A program made the translations under genes and the position numbers. A DNA stretch of 64,000 bases from Yamagishiella unicocca. Taxonomy: Eukaryota; Chlorophyta; Chlorophyceae; Chlamydomonadales; Volvocaceae. The DNA is taken from the NCBI GenBank assembly GCA_003116995.1, contig BDSL01000151.1, positions 1 through 64,000 of the forward strand, given 5' to 3'. This document shows, one piece after another, positions 1 through 8,652 of this stretch. The notes beneath the pieces were generated by a model. That model saw nothing but the letters and a program-made list of their open reading frames with translations, did not search any database and had not been told where the DNA came from. Positions within the stretch are counted from its first letter, which is position 1; each line of letters begins with the position of its first letter.

Positions 1-288
1 TTTTAGCATTTTTAGCATTTCTAGATGACGACGTTTCCTTCATCGTTTGGGCTTGCAAATTTTCCATAAAGGGGTAAAACTTGTCATACGTGAACTTCAA
101 AGCTGTGGATGGGGTGGTGGCGTGTGCTGCTGCTGCTGCTATTACTGTTGATTATTACATCTTTGTACTTACCATCAGCAATGGTGTGAAGGAACTGCAT
201 TGTCTTCCATTCTATGCTGTCGTGCTGTCGGTCAAGACACATGGTGATGCATGGGACATGCACGATGGATGAGTGAATATTTGCGACG
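1..288. other. Left-edge non-coding stretch
   Basis: I see no convincing gene in this segment. The open frames here begin at TTG or other non-ATG codons and overlap the 3' end of the minus-strand gene that ends at 289. The sequence has a short GCT run near 128-140. It may contain the 3' flank of that gene. Confidence 0.5.
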
Positions 289-2715
289 TCATTTCCAGTT
301 CGAAATGTTGTCCGTCAAGACAAGGGTGACACCACTCTTGTTCAAGGGACGTTGTGAAATGCCTGGGACTTTGTTATGTCCCAATACTAGGTGGGTAATG
401 CCAGCAGATGCCAAGTCAGTGGCAACCTCTCGCTGATACAGTCCATTTCTTGTCAGTGTGGAGGCAGCAGCAGCAGCAGTTGTAAGAGATGGTTTGGGCT
501 GGAACAACCTCGACCACAGTGCACTCGCCTTATGGTCATAGTCATTGAGGCGCTGACACGACATGTCGTGGAGGTCACGGTTGATGACACCAATAATCGT
601 GTCAAGTGCACGGAGTTTGATTCCAATATCCTTCGATCCCTTCATTGACAGAGGAACACGATGCATGGGTGACAAATCTGGCACGCCAGCATGTGAGAAT
701 ATAGCGCTACGTACACGCAACAAAATGTGGCGATGTGCAAGGTGATATCTGTAGAGTGGACTACGGAGGTATTCCGCGCGCTCAGCAGTAGCATCCTTTT
801 CAGCAACATATATATTTTTTGTGAAACGATCCAGGTTCATCAGCTCGTGGTTACCCATCATGCTTCGGAACCTTCCACCAGATATCTCATACAGGTGGTG
901 CGTGAGTGGTATGGTGACCCAGTCAGGTGAAGCAAGGGAAGAGTGAGCGACACGAGACGCATCCAACTGATCACCACATTGTATTACATACGTGTCCCGT
1001 GGACCAATCCACTCCAGCTCCGGCACGGACATATTGGAAGTATCATTAATGGTTGTTGTTGTTGTTGTTGTTTTTGTTGTTGTTGTTGGATTCTTTGGAT
1101 TCTTCTTTGGATTTTTCTTCTTGACAACAGAAGAAGCAGATACAACAGCTGTTTTGCATGGCGCCCATCGAACAAGGTCAAGCTCCATGAGTATGGATAA
1201 GAGGACATCCGATTGTCCCTCTAGGTCTCCAATGCCATACACACGAAGAATCTTTGATGAGGGGGGATCTATGATGTCGCCTCGTCCTTCTAATACAATT
1301 GCTTTTGGTTGTAAGGGTCGCCGTGTACGATGATCAGGATGATCAGGATCACCAAAGGCACCAATAACAGCGTCTACAAGCCCCATTTCCATACAGTCAT
1401 GTGCAGTCAAGCATGTATCATCCATGGCAGGTGATTTTTCCTTCCACTTCGGATGTGATGAGCGGATATGCTTTAGTGCACGGGATACCACATTTGTAAG
1501 GACACGGGCGTTGTGTCGAGCATCCAGTGCGCTCTTTCCCATAAGGGTTGGCGAAATGGGCACTGAGAGCTTCAATGTACTGGACTCGTGCATAACAACA
1601 CGCCGAGAACTACAGTAGTGCGCCAAGAGAAGCTGTAGTGTCGATGGGATGTCTTCATCAATCACGGATGTCTCGATGTCAGGAATAAACTTCAACATAG
1701 GGAGTGTTAGCAAGAGAGTGTATGGATCCAATTCATTATCGCATTCACGTTGAGGTCCTACTACTACTACAGGAGGTAAAACAGACATCGACGAGATATT
1801 GCACAGGGCCTTCCATGCAGAAGTGAAGAAGATCGCCTTCTTCTTAGTCGATGTTTCTTGAGGAGGAATGTGTGGTTGCGGCGCACCTGCAATAATAACC
1901 ATGTCAAGCAATGAACGGAAGCCAGCATTGAAGAACGCCACATCCATGACGGTGGCTGCTCCTGATGCTGATGATGCTGCTGTTGCTCCAGAATTATTGC
2001 CGTTACTAGGATTACTAGGATTACTAGGATTACTAGGATTAATAGTATTATTAGTATTATTGCTACTTGGCTCTGGGATGCACAGCACCCTGTCATATAG
2101 ACCGCGACTAAAGCAATAGTATGCATCATGTAAACGCGACTCACTCTCCACAAGAGCTGATTCGAGCTCTTCAGGTGAGCCTCTCCAGCGACGCAAGAAG
2201 GTTGCGTTGACACCACAAATCGTAGGGTCATTATGCTCATCTGTAAAGTCCTTGCGCTGATTCAGACACACCATGCCAAAGGGGGATACCACACTGTATG
2301 GAGCCGCTGCGGCAAGTGCTGATGCAATGCCACACGCAACGCCATCAATCATGAAGCATATATTGTGTTCTGCCTGGAACAAATCAACAAAGCTGCAATA
2401 CAAAGAGGGTGAGATTGGCTGATAAATGCTGGTGCAGTGCACATGAACAATTACACCAAGTTTAGGGGGTCCAAGCCGTCCAACTTTGTCATCAACGGGC
2501 TCCAACTTTGTCTTCTTGCGATGTGCTTTACTAATACTACGAACACTACTACTGCTGGGCGGTGGTATGGTGGACTTCACTTGAACCACAGCTTGTATGA
2601 TCTTGGCTCTGAGCATTGCCAAGAAGTTGCGCGTATACACTCCATAAGCGTACACATGCACAAATCTACTGCCACACCAAAAGTCATTATCGGCTGCCTC
2701 TTCAAACACAGACAT
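289..2715 (-). CDS. ClpP/crotonase-like domain fused to calcineurin-type metallophosphatase
   Basis: The protein has 808 residues and starts at an ATG at 2715. The C-terminal half (about 489-808) carries the metallophosphatase motifs in order: GDLEG (about 497), CGDQLDA (about 580), GNHE (about 621), SHAG (about 674) and GHN (about 779). These are the metal-binding blocks of PPP-like phosphatases of the Shewanella type. The first motif is GDxEG rather than GDxHG, and the second lacks the usual final Arg. The N-terminal half (about 85-470) resembles ClpP/SppA/crotonase folds: an IDGVACGIASALA stretch near 123-135 and TAHDCMEMGLVDAVIG near 440. The ClpP catalytic His position appears not to be His, so peptidase activity is doubtful. 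Low-complexity Asn/Ser/Pro and Thr/Lys inserts separate the parts. Phosphoester hydrolysis is well supported for the C-terminal half. The fused arrangement is unusual, and the substrate is unknown. Confidence 0.8.
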   Translation of the reverse strand: MSVFEEAADNDFWCGSRFVHVYAYGVYTRNFLAMLRAKIIQAVVQVKSTIPPPSSSSVRSISKAHRKKTKLEPVDDKVGRLGPPKLGVIVHVHCTSIYQPISPSLYCSFVDLFQAEHNICFMIDGVACGIASALAAAAPYSVVSPFGMVCLNQRKDFTDEHNDPTICGVNATFLRRWRGSPEELESALVESESRLHDAYYCFSRGLYDRVLCIPEPSSNNTNNTINPSNPSNPSNPSNGNNSGATAASSASGAATVMDVAFFNAGFRSLLDMVIIAGAPQPHIPPQETSTKKKAIFFTSAWKALCNISSMSVLPPVVVVGPQRECDNELDPYTLLLTLPMLKFIPDIETSVIDEDIPSTLQLLLAHYCSSRRVVMHESSTLKLSVPISPTLMGKSALDARHNARVLTNVVSRALKHIRSSHPKWKEKSPAMDDTCLTAHDCMEMGLVDAVIGAFGDPDHPDHRTRRPLQPKAIVLEGRGDIIDPPSSKILRVYGIGDLEGQSDVLLSILMELDLVRWAPCKTAVVSASSVVKKKNPKKNPKNPTTTTKTTTTTTTINDTSNMSVPELEWIGPRDTYVIQCGDQLDASRVAHSSLASPDWVTIPLTHHLYEISGGRFRSMMGNHELMNLDRFTKNIYVAEKDATAERAEYLRSPLYRYHLAHRHILLRVRSAIFSHAGVPDLSPMHRVPLSMKGSKDIGIKLRALDTIIGVINRDLHDMSCQRLNDYDHKASALWSRLFQPKPSLTTAAAAASTLTRNGLYQREVATDLASAGITHLVLGHNKVPGISQRPLNKSGVTLVLTDNISNWK

Positions 2716-2808
2716 ATGAATGTATCATTAATTATACCAATCCAAAAGAGATATGCTGGGCTTTGATGGATCAAGGATGTCGTAAAAGGTCGTAAAAGGT
2801 CTTCGTAA

Positions 2809-2816
2809 AAAATTGA
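2809..2816 (+). promoter_or_regulatory. AAAATTGA early-promoter-like motif
   Basis: The octamer AAAATTGA lies 38 bases before the ATG at 2854. It matches the early-promoter element known from Mimiviridae and relatives. I did not find it upstream of the other genes here, so it may be chance. Confidence 0.3.
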
Positions 2817-2853
2817 TTCGTATTCTGGCGAATTCTAATCAAGAACATCCAGA

Positions 2854-3324
2854 ATGTCGAGAATCCGTCTTCCGAGGCACTGCAGCTCCCACGCAACGGG
2901 TCTGTTCTACGTCCCATCGGACGATGAGCGTGATACCGAGGAAGATGGGAGTGGCTATATCCGCTTCAAGAGCAAGATGCTGAAAGATGTCAAGTTCAAG
3001 AACGAAGACGCTCGCTACAGCTTCTCGGCTGGCGAGTCAGTCATCATCAAGCTTCTACATATCGGAGTGTTCTTCATCCTGTCTGATGACGGTGATTCCG
3101 ACGAGGAGGAGGAGAACGAGAACGAGAACGAGAACGAGGAGGAGGAGGAGGAAGAGAAAGAGACCCCTGCCAAGAAGAAGCCTCGCTTAGATGGGGCTGC
3201 TGAACCGCGCTGCTTCAAGGGCACCATGGCATTCACGGGTGTCAAGTTGGAGCCTGTTCGCATGAAGAACCCAACGAAGAAGGTTTACTCCGATAGCGGT
3301 AGCGGTAGCGATAGCGATGTGTGA
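2854..3324 (+). CDS. Acidic low-complexity protein with nuclear-localisation-like motif
   Basis: This 156-residue protein starts at ATG 2854, 138 bases from the divergent phosphatase-fusion gene. Residues about 85-105 are almost all Glu/Asp/Asn (GAG/AAC repeats). They are followed by PAKKKPRLD (about 106-114), which resembles a monopartite nuclear localisation signal. The tail is a Ser-Gly-Asp repeat. Residues 15-80 may form a small globular domain with hydrophobic patches (IIKLLHIGVFFIL near 65-77). I recognise no family. A chromatin- or histone-binding acidic protein acting in the nucleus is a guess from composition only. The AAAATTGA motif 38 bases upstream may be its promoter. Confidence 0.65.
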   Translation: MSRIRLPRHCSSHATGLFYVPSDDERDTEEDGSGYIRFKSKMLKDVKFKNEDARYSFSAGESVIIKLLHIGVFFILSDDGDSDEEEENENENENEEEEEEEKETPAKKKPRLDGAAEPRCFKGTMAFTGVKLEPVRMKNPTKKVYSDSGSGSDSDV

Positions 3325-3357
3325 GAGACTCTATGTCCACCACGCGTCATTCATTGA

Positions 3358-3390
3358 TTTAGGGTTCATTTAGGGTTCATTTAGGGTTCA
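3358..3390. repeat. Three perfect 11-bp direct repeats before the recombinase gene
   Basis: The unit TTTAGGGTTCA occurs three times without interruption, 71 bases upstream of the tyrosine recombinase start. It could be a regulatory or recombination site, or simple slippage. The TTTAGGG core resembles the plant telomere unit but is not arranged as a telomere array. Confidence 0.7.
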
Positions 3391-3460
3391 TACATTCATT
3401 TTTGGGGAGGGGAATGGGACTAAAATCTTCACAACAAGACATCATCTCAGTTCATACATC

Positions 3461-4672
3461 ATGAAGAACGTCAACAACAAGAGCAACAATAAGAGCAACA
3501 ATAAGAGCAGTAACAGCAAAAACAAGAGAAGCAAGAATATTAGAAGTAATAGAAGCAGTAATAGAAGCAGTGGTAGAATCATGGATAGACAAAACAACAT
3601 GAAACAACAAGAAAAGCAGCAGCAGCAACAACAATATGCCATCGCATTTGACAGGGCAGTCAAAACAGGCGCCTTGTCAGAAACATCACGTGCCAACTAT
3701 GTCGCACGCATCACAGCCATGGAGCGTGAGACGGGACTCACGGGAGACAGCATGCTACGGAATCCAGCGGCCACGTGCAAGGCCATACAAGCTAAGACAA
3801 AGGGTGTGCCTCAGACAAAACGCGCCTTCCTCACCGCTTTCATGGCCGCATTTCGGCATGACGAGGATCTCAAGACAGGACCGCACGCCAATGCACGAAA
3901 GGGGTTCAGAGAGTGCTTCGATGACGTGGACCGTGTCGTGCAGGAAAGATACGATTCCAATCAGCCCAATCAAAGACAGCGTGACGCATATTTGCCATGG
4001 AATGAAGTTTTACAGAAGAGGGATGCACTCCCACACGACAGCCAGGACTACCTCATCATGTCACTCTACACCATGATCCCACCACTACGTGCAGATTTCG
4101 GCTGTGTAAGAGTCTTGCGCACCGAACCGGATACCCCCGCGGCAGCAAAGGATGGCAATTACATTGTCGTCCGTGATGGAAAGTACGCGCGGCTTGTGCT
4201 TAACGAATTCAAAACAAAATCTAAGAATATGATGCAGTACAACAAGGTATTGCCCAAGGAACTGCAGACAGTCATCGAGAAATCACTGGGACTGGGACGG
4301 GGAGGAGGAGTAAAAGGAGGAGTAAAAGGAGGAGTAAAAGGAGGACCTCCTACTCTAAAGACGACTCCAAAGACGACTCTAAAGACGACTCCACAGACGA
4401 CTCCACAGACGACTAGGACACACCTCATTGTTTCCACACGCACGGGACAGCCTCTCAAGGACAATGCATATGTGGTCTACGTTCACCGCGTGCTAAATAA
4501 GTGTCTGGGAAAAAAAGTATCCATCAGCATGTTGCGACACATCTTTGTCAACTCACTCGATTTCAATAGGCTAACAGCAAAACAAAAGGAGGAAATCAGT
4601 GCCGACATGCTGCATTCTGTCGCTACCAATGACCGCTACAGACTCCTATTCGATGACGATGACCAAGTTTGA
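3461..4672 (+). CDS. Tyrosine recombinase/integrase (crypton- and virus-type)
   Basis: The protein has 403 residues, starting at ATG 3461. It begins with a basic Asn/Ser/Lys tract (1-58), then a SAM-like core-binding domain (about 59-165), then a catalytic domain. Likely catalytic residues are Arg210 in IPPLRADF, Lys251 in LNEFKTKS, the MLRH box (Arg359-His360), His385 in DMLHSVATND and Tyr393 as nucleophile. The first His of the HxxR box is replaced by Ser, as in some eukaryotic and viral recombinases. A Gly-Val-Lys and Thr-Pro-rich insert (about 280-318) interrupts the catalytic domain. The family cuts and rejoins DNA through a phosphotyrosine bond, so it could act in integration or excision of this DNA. 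Its 3' end overlaps the convergent gene by 37 bases. Confidence 0.85.
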   Translation: MKNVNNKSNNKSNNKSSNSKNKRSKNIRSNRSSNRSSGRIMDRQNNMKQQEKQQQQQQYAIAFDRAVKTGALSETSRANYVARITAMERETGLTGDSMLRNPAATCKAIQAKTKGVPQTKRAFLTAFMAAFRHDEDLKTGPHANARKGFRECFDDVDRVVQERYDSNQPNQRQRDAYLPWNEVLQKRDALPHDSQDYLIMSLYTMIPPLRADFGCVRVLRTEPDTPAAAKDGNYIVVRDGKYARLVLNEFKTKSKNMMQYNKVLPKELQTVIEKSLGLGRGGGVKGGVKGGVKGGPPTLKTTPKTTLKTTPQTTPQTTRTHLIVSTRTGQPLKDNAYVVYVHRVLNKCLGKKVSISMLRHIFVNSLDFNRLTAKQKEEISADMLHSVATNDRYRLLFDDDDQV

Positions 4673-5619
4673 TCAGAGAGACTCCGGAGGTGCACATCTA
4701 GTGCATTTAACATCATCTCTGAAACCGTCACACAACCGTCACTACTTGGCATCCGGAGAACAGAGTCCTTGAACTTCACAATGTGTTCCAGCGCAACATC
4801 AACTCCTATGGTGTAACGCTCAAGTAAACGGCGGTGCTCGGCCTCTAACGCTTTGAGCGCGAGAACAGCAGAATGCCGCTGGCGATCCAATTCGTGAACT
4901 TTCAACTCCAGCGCAAGTCTCGATGACAGACTGCTCTCAATCGAGCACAACACGTCATGGAGCTGCCGCTGCTCAACACTATTTGTTGGTACTGTTCTTG
5001 TTGGTGTCCTTGTTGGTGTCCTTGTTGGTGTCCTTGTTGGTGTTGGTGTTGGTGTTCTTGTTGCCCCCTGAACTTCAAGACTTTGTTGAGGACCACTACT
5101 CTGTTGAGGACAGCGTTCATCTGAACCCAGACCATTATCATCAACAACAGCATCAACAACAATGTCATCATCAATATCATCTGATGCAGTACGAGCACCA
5201 TCGTGTGATGATGGTTGTTGGGGAAGGGGAGCATCGTACGACTTGAAGGATGAGATTGAGGACTGCAGCAGCTGCAACACATCAGCCAATTCAGATTCCG
5301 TGAACACTGCGCGTAGGGACGGAACATACGCCACGGCCTTCTTCAAGTAACAGACGTAGTTGCGCAGCGTCTTCACGGTTCGGCCCTGAGTGCGAAGATA
5401 GGACAGAAAGGAGTCCACTGAAAGGTACAGCGATCTCACATCCACAGTTCCTTTGGATTCTGCCGAAAAGGTGTCAAGGTATGCTAGGAACACGTTTTTG
5501 CTGTTCTTACGAAAGTCATCGCTGAGCCCGGGGGTCAATGCTCTGTCAGAGATGTCGTGTAAGACGTCATGCACTGTCAGCCTGTATTCTACCTCTGTTG
5601 TTCTATCATCGAGCACCAT
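4636..5619 (-). CDS. Coiled-coil protein with possible recombinase-type core-binding domain
   Basis: The protein has 327 residues, starting at the ATG at 5619. The N-terminal 30-110 region is helical, with the pattern KNVFLAYLDTF ... SFLSYLRTQGRTVKTLRNYVCYLKK. This recalls the SAM-like DNA-binding domain of tyrosine recombinases. A linker with TPTRTPTR repeats (about 193-210) leads to a C-terminal coiled coil (about 215-290, rich in Leu/Glu/Arg). There is no catalytic domain. It is convergent with, and overlaps by 37 bases, the recombinase gene, so the two may be functionally paired as an accessory DNA-binding or oligomerisation factor. That link is inferred from position and weak fold resemblance only. 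Confidence 0.6.
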   Translation of the reverse strand: MVLDDRTTEVEYRLTVHDVLHDISDRALTPGLSDDFRKNSKNVFLAYLDTFSAESKGTVDVRSLYLSVDSFLSYLRTQGRTVKTLRNYVCYLKKAVAYVPSLRAVFTESELADVLQLLQSSISSFKSYDAPLPQQPSSHDGARTASDDIDDDIVVDAVVDDNGLGSDERCPQQSSGPQQSLEVQGATRTPTPTPTRTPTRTPTRTPTRTVPTNSVEQRQLHDVLCSIESSLSSRLALELKVHELDRQRHSAVLALKALEAEHRRLLERYTIGVDVALEHIVKFKDSVLRMPSSDGCVTVSEMMLNALDVHLRSLSDQTWSSSSNRSL

Positions 5620-5803
5620 TATATTGTCCTGTTTTTTGTTGTTGTTTTTTGTTTGTTGTTTTTTGTTGTTGTTCGTATTTTTCGTATTTCGTACTATGGT
5701 CCTCGTCGTACTATAGTCCTCTTGTATATAGTGGCACTCTTACTGCGAGATAAATAAACCAGACGACGTTGCACATACAGAAGGTCTCGATGTAGACGGC
5801 AAC
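5620..5803. promoter_or_regulatory. Divergent intergenic region
   Basis: This segment lies between the divergent genes starting at 5619 (minus) and 5804 (plus). It holds a T/G-rich run (TTTTTTGTTG type, about 5630-5690) and the AT-rich stretch GATAAATAAA near 5749. A shared bidirectional promoter is likely from layout alone. Confidence 0.35.
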
Positions 5804-7675
5804 ATGGTGACGTTTATACAATTGCCATTAGTGGTGGAATTGGATCTTGAAAGGGCGCTGGATAGGGAGTTTTCGGAATGGTTCGAAGCTGAAATCAACC
5901 GACTCATCAGAGATGGCGATGTATCACCACCACACATCAGAGATGGCGATGTATCACCACCACACATCAGAGATGGCGATGTATCACCACCACACATCAA
6001 CAATGCACCACTCATCAAAGATCTCTTGATCAGAGGGTACCTCATGACCATCACTGCGAGGAGCGCGCAGCAGGACTCGTCAGAGGGGAGGGCAGTGGAG
6101 GACAGGCGCAGGGCGGAGCTGGAGAGGATTGTGGCGAACGCATGCAGGGCGGAGGCGGAGAAATCACGTGCCGAGCACACGGCAGAAATAGAGAACTCCA
6201 GAAACGAAGTGGAGAGATACAGGGCAGAGCTGGAGAGGTCACGTGTCGAGCTGGAGAGGTCACTTGAAGAGTCACGTGCGGAGCTAGAGAGGTCACGTGA
6301 AGAGTCACGTGCGGAGCTAGAGAGGTCACGTGAAGAGTCACGTGCCGAAGGAATGAGGGCAATGGAAGAAGTCCAAGAGATGCGTGTCATCCATGCACGA
6401 CTCCAAGACAGGATCAGGGCGCTCGCGATCGGTGAAGACGAACGTGTCCGTGGCATCGAGGAACGCTGGAAGGCAGAAGTTGAGCGCACTGCCGCGCAGG
6501 TAGCAGAGACAGCAGAGGCGCTTCGACGCGAGTTCGAGGGACGGGTAGCACTGGAGGTGATTCGGAGCACGCGTGAGGTAGAGGACAGGAGCACGCGTGA
6601 GGTAGAGGACAGGACACGCGAGGCAGAGAGGTTCCGGCTTCTGTATGAACAGCTCGCACAGAGGCAGAAAGATGATGTTGTAGCAGACAGGGACGCATGT
6701 ATCGCCGGACTCCATGAACAGCTTGCTAACATGGGCGCAAAGGTCGATGCCCTATCAAGGAGCAACGACGTCCTCTCGAGGAGCAACGCTGGAAAGGGAA
6801 ACCTGGGCGAGGATGCACTCATGGGATACCTCCGAGAGAATTTTACCGATTGCGAGGTGTTGGATGCGTCAAAAATACCATGCGCCTGCGACATTCACCT
6901 TGTCCTACCGGACACGAGGCAGCCAACAGTCCCTTCGACGGCAATCATCGCTGTTGAGTCGAAGAACAAGAAGGTCATCACCAATGCAGATATCACAAAG
7001 TTCTACCGTGATGTCGATAACCTCGCTCAACAGCACGATGACGCGTTTCTGGGAGCCATCTTTGTTAGTCTATCGACCAAGAACATACCCGGAAAGGGGG
7101 ATTTCAGGTTCGAGTCAAGGGCAGGAAGGACGCTTCTGTTCATCGCGACAACCGCGCTCAGGGCAGACTCATCTGCTCCTGCTGCTTCCTCATTGGACAT
7201 CGAGAGGGATAGGGACATTGCATTCCTGCTCAAAAAAGCGGTGCCTATCATCGTGCAGACGTACAGACCACAGCGGGATCACGCATCATCATCAGCTCAA
7301 GATGTCAGGGACAAGTGCAACGACATCATGAGGACCGAGATAGACAAGGCGACGAAGCGACTGAGCAACATCAGGGATGATGTCAAAAAGCTCAGGGCGG
7401 CAGCCGCTGAAACACATCGTGTGTGCGAGCGTATGCAGGAAGAGATGGGAGGTATCATGGAGGCTCTGATGTCCGCACTTATCGGTGCTGCTGGGGTCAA
7501 TAATAATAATGATATGAATGATAACATTGTCAATGGAGCTGTTGAAATGATGATGCCGGCGGCAGCAGAACCGGTAGTACAAACAATGCAACAAACAATG
7601 CAACAAACAATACAACAAACAATACAAACAAAAACAAAGAAAACAAGGAAGAACAAAACAGCTCGAGTGGGATAG
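5804..7675 (+). CDS. Coiled-coil protein with PD-(D/E)XK nuclease-like domain
   Basis: The protein has 623 residues (ATG at 5804). A perfect 10-residue repeat (RDGDVSPPHI, three copies, from three 30-bp DNA repeats) lies at about 37-66. A long Arg/Glu coiled coil follows (about 85-330), including repeats of the type ELERSREESRA. Next comes a domain with GEDALMGYL (about 335), an Asp in ACDIHLVL (about 362) and IIAVESKNKKV with Glu and Lys about 385-387. This D...ExK layout behind a coiled coil resembles RmuC/DUF2130-type restriction-fold nucleases. A second coiled coil and an Asn/Gln/Lys-rich tail (TMQQT repeats, about 590-610) follow. Nuclease function is an inference from the motif. Roles in DNA repair, host DNA cleavage or genome defence are all possible. 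Confidence 0.65.
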   Translation: MVTFIQLPLVVELDLERALDREFSEWFEAEINRLIRDGDVSPPHIRDGDVSPPHIRDGDVSPPHINNAPLIKDLLIRGYLMTITARSAQQDSSEGRAVEDRRRAELERIVANACRAEAEKSRAEHTAEIENSRNEVERYRAELERSRVELERSLEESRAELERSREESRAELERSREESRAEGMRAMEEVQEMRVIHARLQDRIRALAIGEDERVRGIEERWKAEVERTAAQVAETAEALRREFEGRVALEVIRSTREVEDRSTREVEDRTREAERFRLLYEQLAQRQKDDVVADRDACIAGLHEQLANMGAKVDALSRSNDVLSRSNAGKGNLGEDALMGYLRENFTDCEVLDASKIPCACDIHLVLPDTRQPTVPSTAIIAVESKNKKVITNADITKFYRDVDNLAQQHDDAFLGAIFVSLSTKNIPGKGDFRFESRAGRTLLFIATTALRADSSAPAASSLDIERDRDIAFLLKKAVPIIVQTYRPQRDHASSSAQDVRDKCNDIMRTEIDKATKRLSNIRDDVKKLRAAAAETHRVCERMQEEMGGIMEALMSALIGAAGVNNNNDMNDNIVNGAVEMMMPAAAEPVVQTMQQTMQQTIQQTIQTKTKKTRKNKTARVG

Positions 7676-7833
7676 TTATGTGTGTGTGAGGAGATATGTG
7701 TGTGTGAGGAGATGTGTTCATGATTGTCAGGGGCTGTTTGTATGTTTGTTGTATGTTTGTATGTTGATCTGTAACATGTGAATCAAAGAAGATATCTCAT
7801 TGTCTATCAGTAAGCCTTACCATTACCTTTGTA

Positions 7834-8652
7834 ATGAAAACGTCGAAACACAAGTCAAAGCGAAATGCAGTGCGCAGTAGTCTTAATGCAAGCAAAACAC
7901 GCAAGAAGACATCAAGGAAGTCATCAAGGAAGTCATCAAAGAAGACATCAAAGAAGACATTAAAGAAGTCATCAATCAGACGCAATAATGGTAACAATCG
8001 ACAACTATATGGGGGAAACAGAAATGATTCGGTGGACATTGCACTCGAAACAGGCAACACTGAGCTCATTGGCGCATTGCGGGATGACCTGCTCAAGAAA
8101 AAAGTTGATCTCGCCAAACAGACACGGGACGTCGGGAATGGCATCAAAAAGATAGAGAACTATCTCACAATGACACGCTTGGTCAACAGTCATAGGAATA
8201 GTAGGTATAGCAACAATGGGAGCCATGACATGGTGTCATCGAGGATGCCTCGTGCAGCATTAAATCCCAATGGATCATCATCTTCATATCTTCAACAAGC
8301 TCAATCTCAACAGCCTCAACCTCAACAACCTCAACAAGCTCAACCTCAACAATATCAACCTCAACAAGCTCAACCTCAACAAGCTCAACCTCAACAACCT
8401 CAACAAGCTCAACCTCAACAAGCTCAACCTCAACAAGCTCAACCTCAACAAGCTCAACCTCAACAAGCTCAACCTCAACAACCTGTACCTCAGCCTGAAC
8501 CTCAAGTTCAACAAGTTCAACAAGTTCAACAAGTTCAACCAAAACCTCAAGAACAACACGAACAAAAAAATCAACAATCAGCACAGCGGACGGCATCTTT
8601 CACGCACAACAGCAACCCATTCATGCCCTATCCACTCAGTCTGTGGTCATGA
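7834..8652 (+). CDS. Basic Lys/Ser-rich protein with PQQAQ repeats
   Basis: The protein has 272 residues (ATG 7834). Residues 1-48 are very basic (KKTSRKSSRKSS type, from near-perfect DNA repeats) and could bind nucleic acid or carry nuclear signals. A short helical segment (about 60-110) follows, then a long Gln/Pro/Ala tract (PQQAQPQQ, about 152-225) and VQQ repeats. It ends with TTHNSNPF-like residues and MPYPLSLWS. No family is recognised. Its stop overlaps the next possible start (ATGA), suggesting co-transcription with the phosphatidyltransferase gene. Charge and composition resemble virion core or DNA-associated proteins of giant viruses, but this is a guess. Confidence 0.6.
   Translation: MKTSKHKSKRNAVRSSLNASKTRKKTSRKSSRKSSKKTSKKTLKKSSIRRNNGNNRQLYGGNRNDSVDIALETGNTELIGALRDDLLKKKVDLAKQTRDVGNGIKKIENYLTMTRLVNSHRNSRYSNNGSHDMVSSRMPRAALNPNGSSSSYLQQAQSQQPQPQQPQQAQPQQYQPQQAQPQQAQPQQPQQAQPQQAQPQQAQPQQAQPQQAQPQQPVPQPEPQVQQVQQVQQVQPKPQEQHEQKNQQSAQRTASFTHNSNPFMPYPLSLWS

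Noticed and set aside
81..272. 63-codon plus frame at the left edge
   Set aside because: It starts at TTG, overlaps nothing conserved and has no motif. It is unlikely to be a gene.
1767..2240. 157-codon minus frame within the phosphatase-fusion gene
   Set aside because: It is a shadow frame of the 808-residue gene, and its repeats come from the Asn/Ser/Pro-coding tract.
3358..3390. Telomere-like TTTAGGG text
   Set aside because: Only three units exist, each spaced by TTCA, in the middle of a gene cluster. It is not a telomere.
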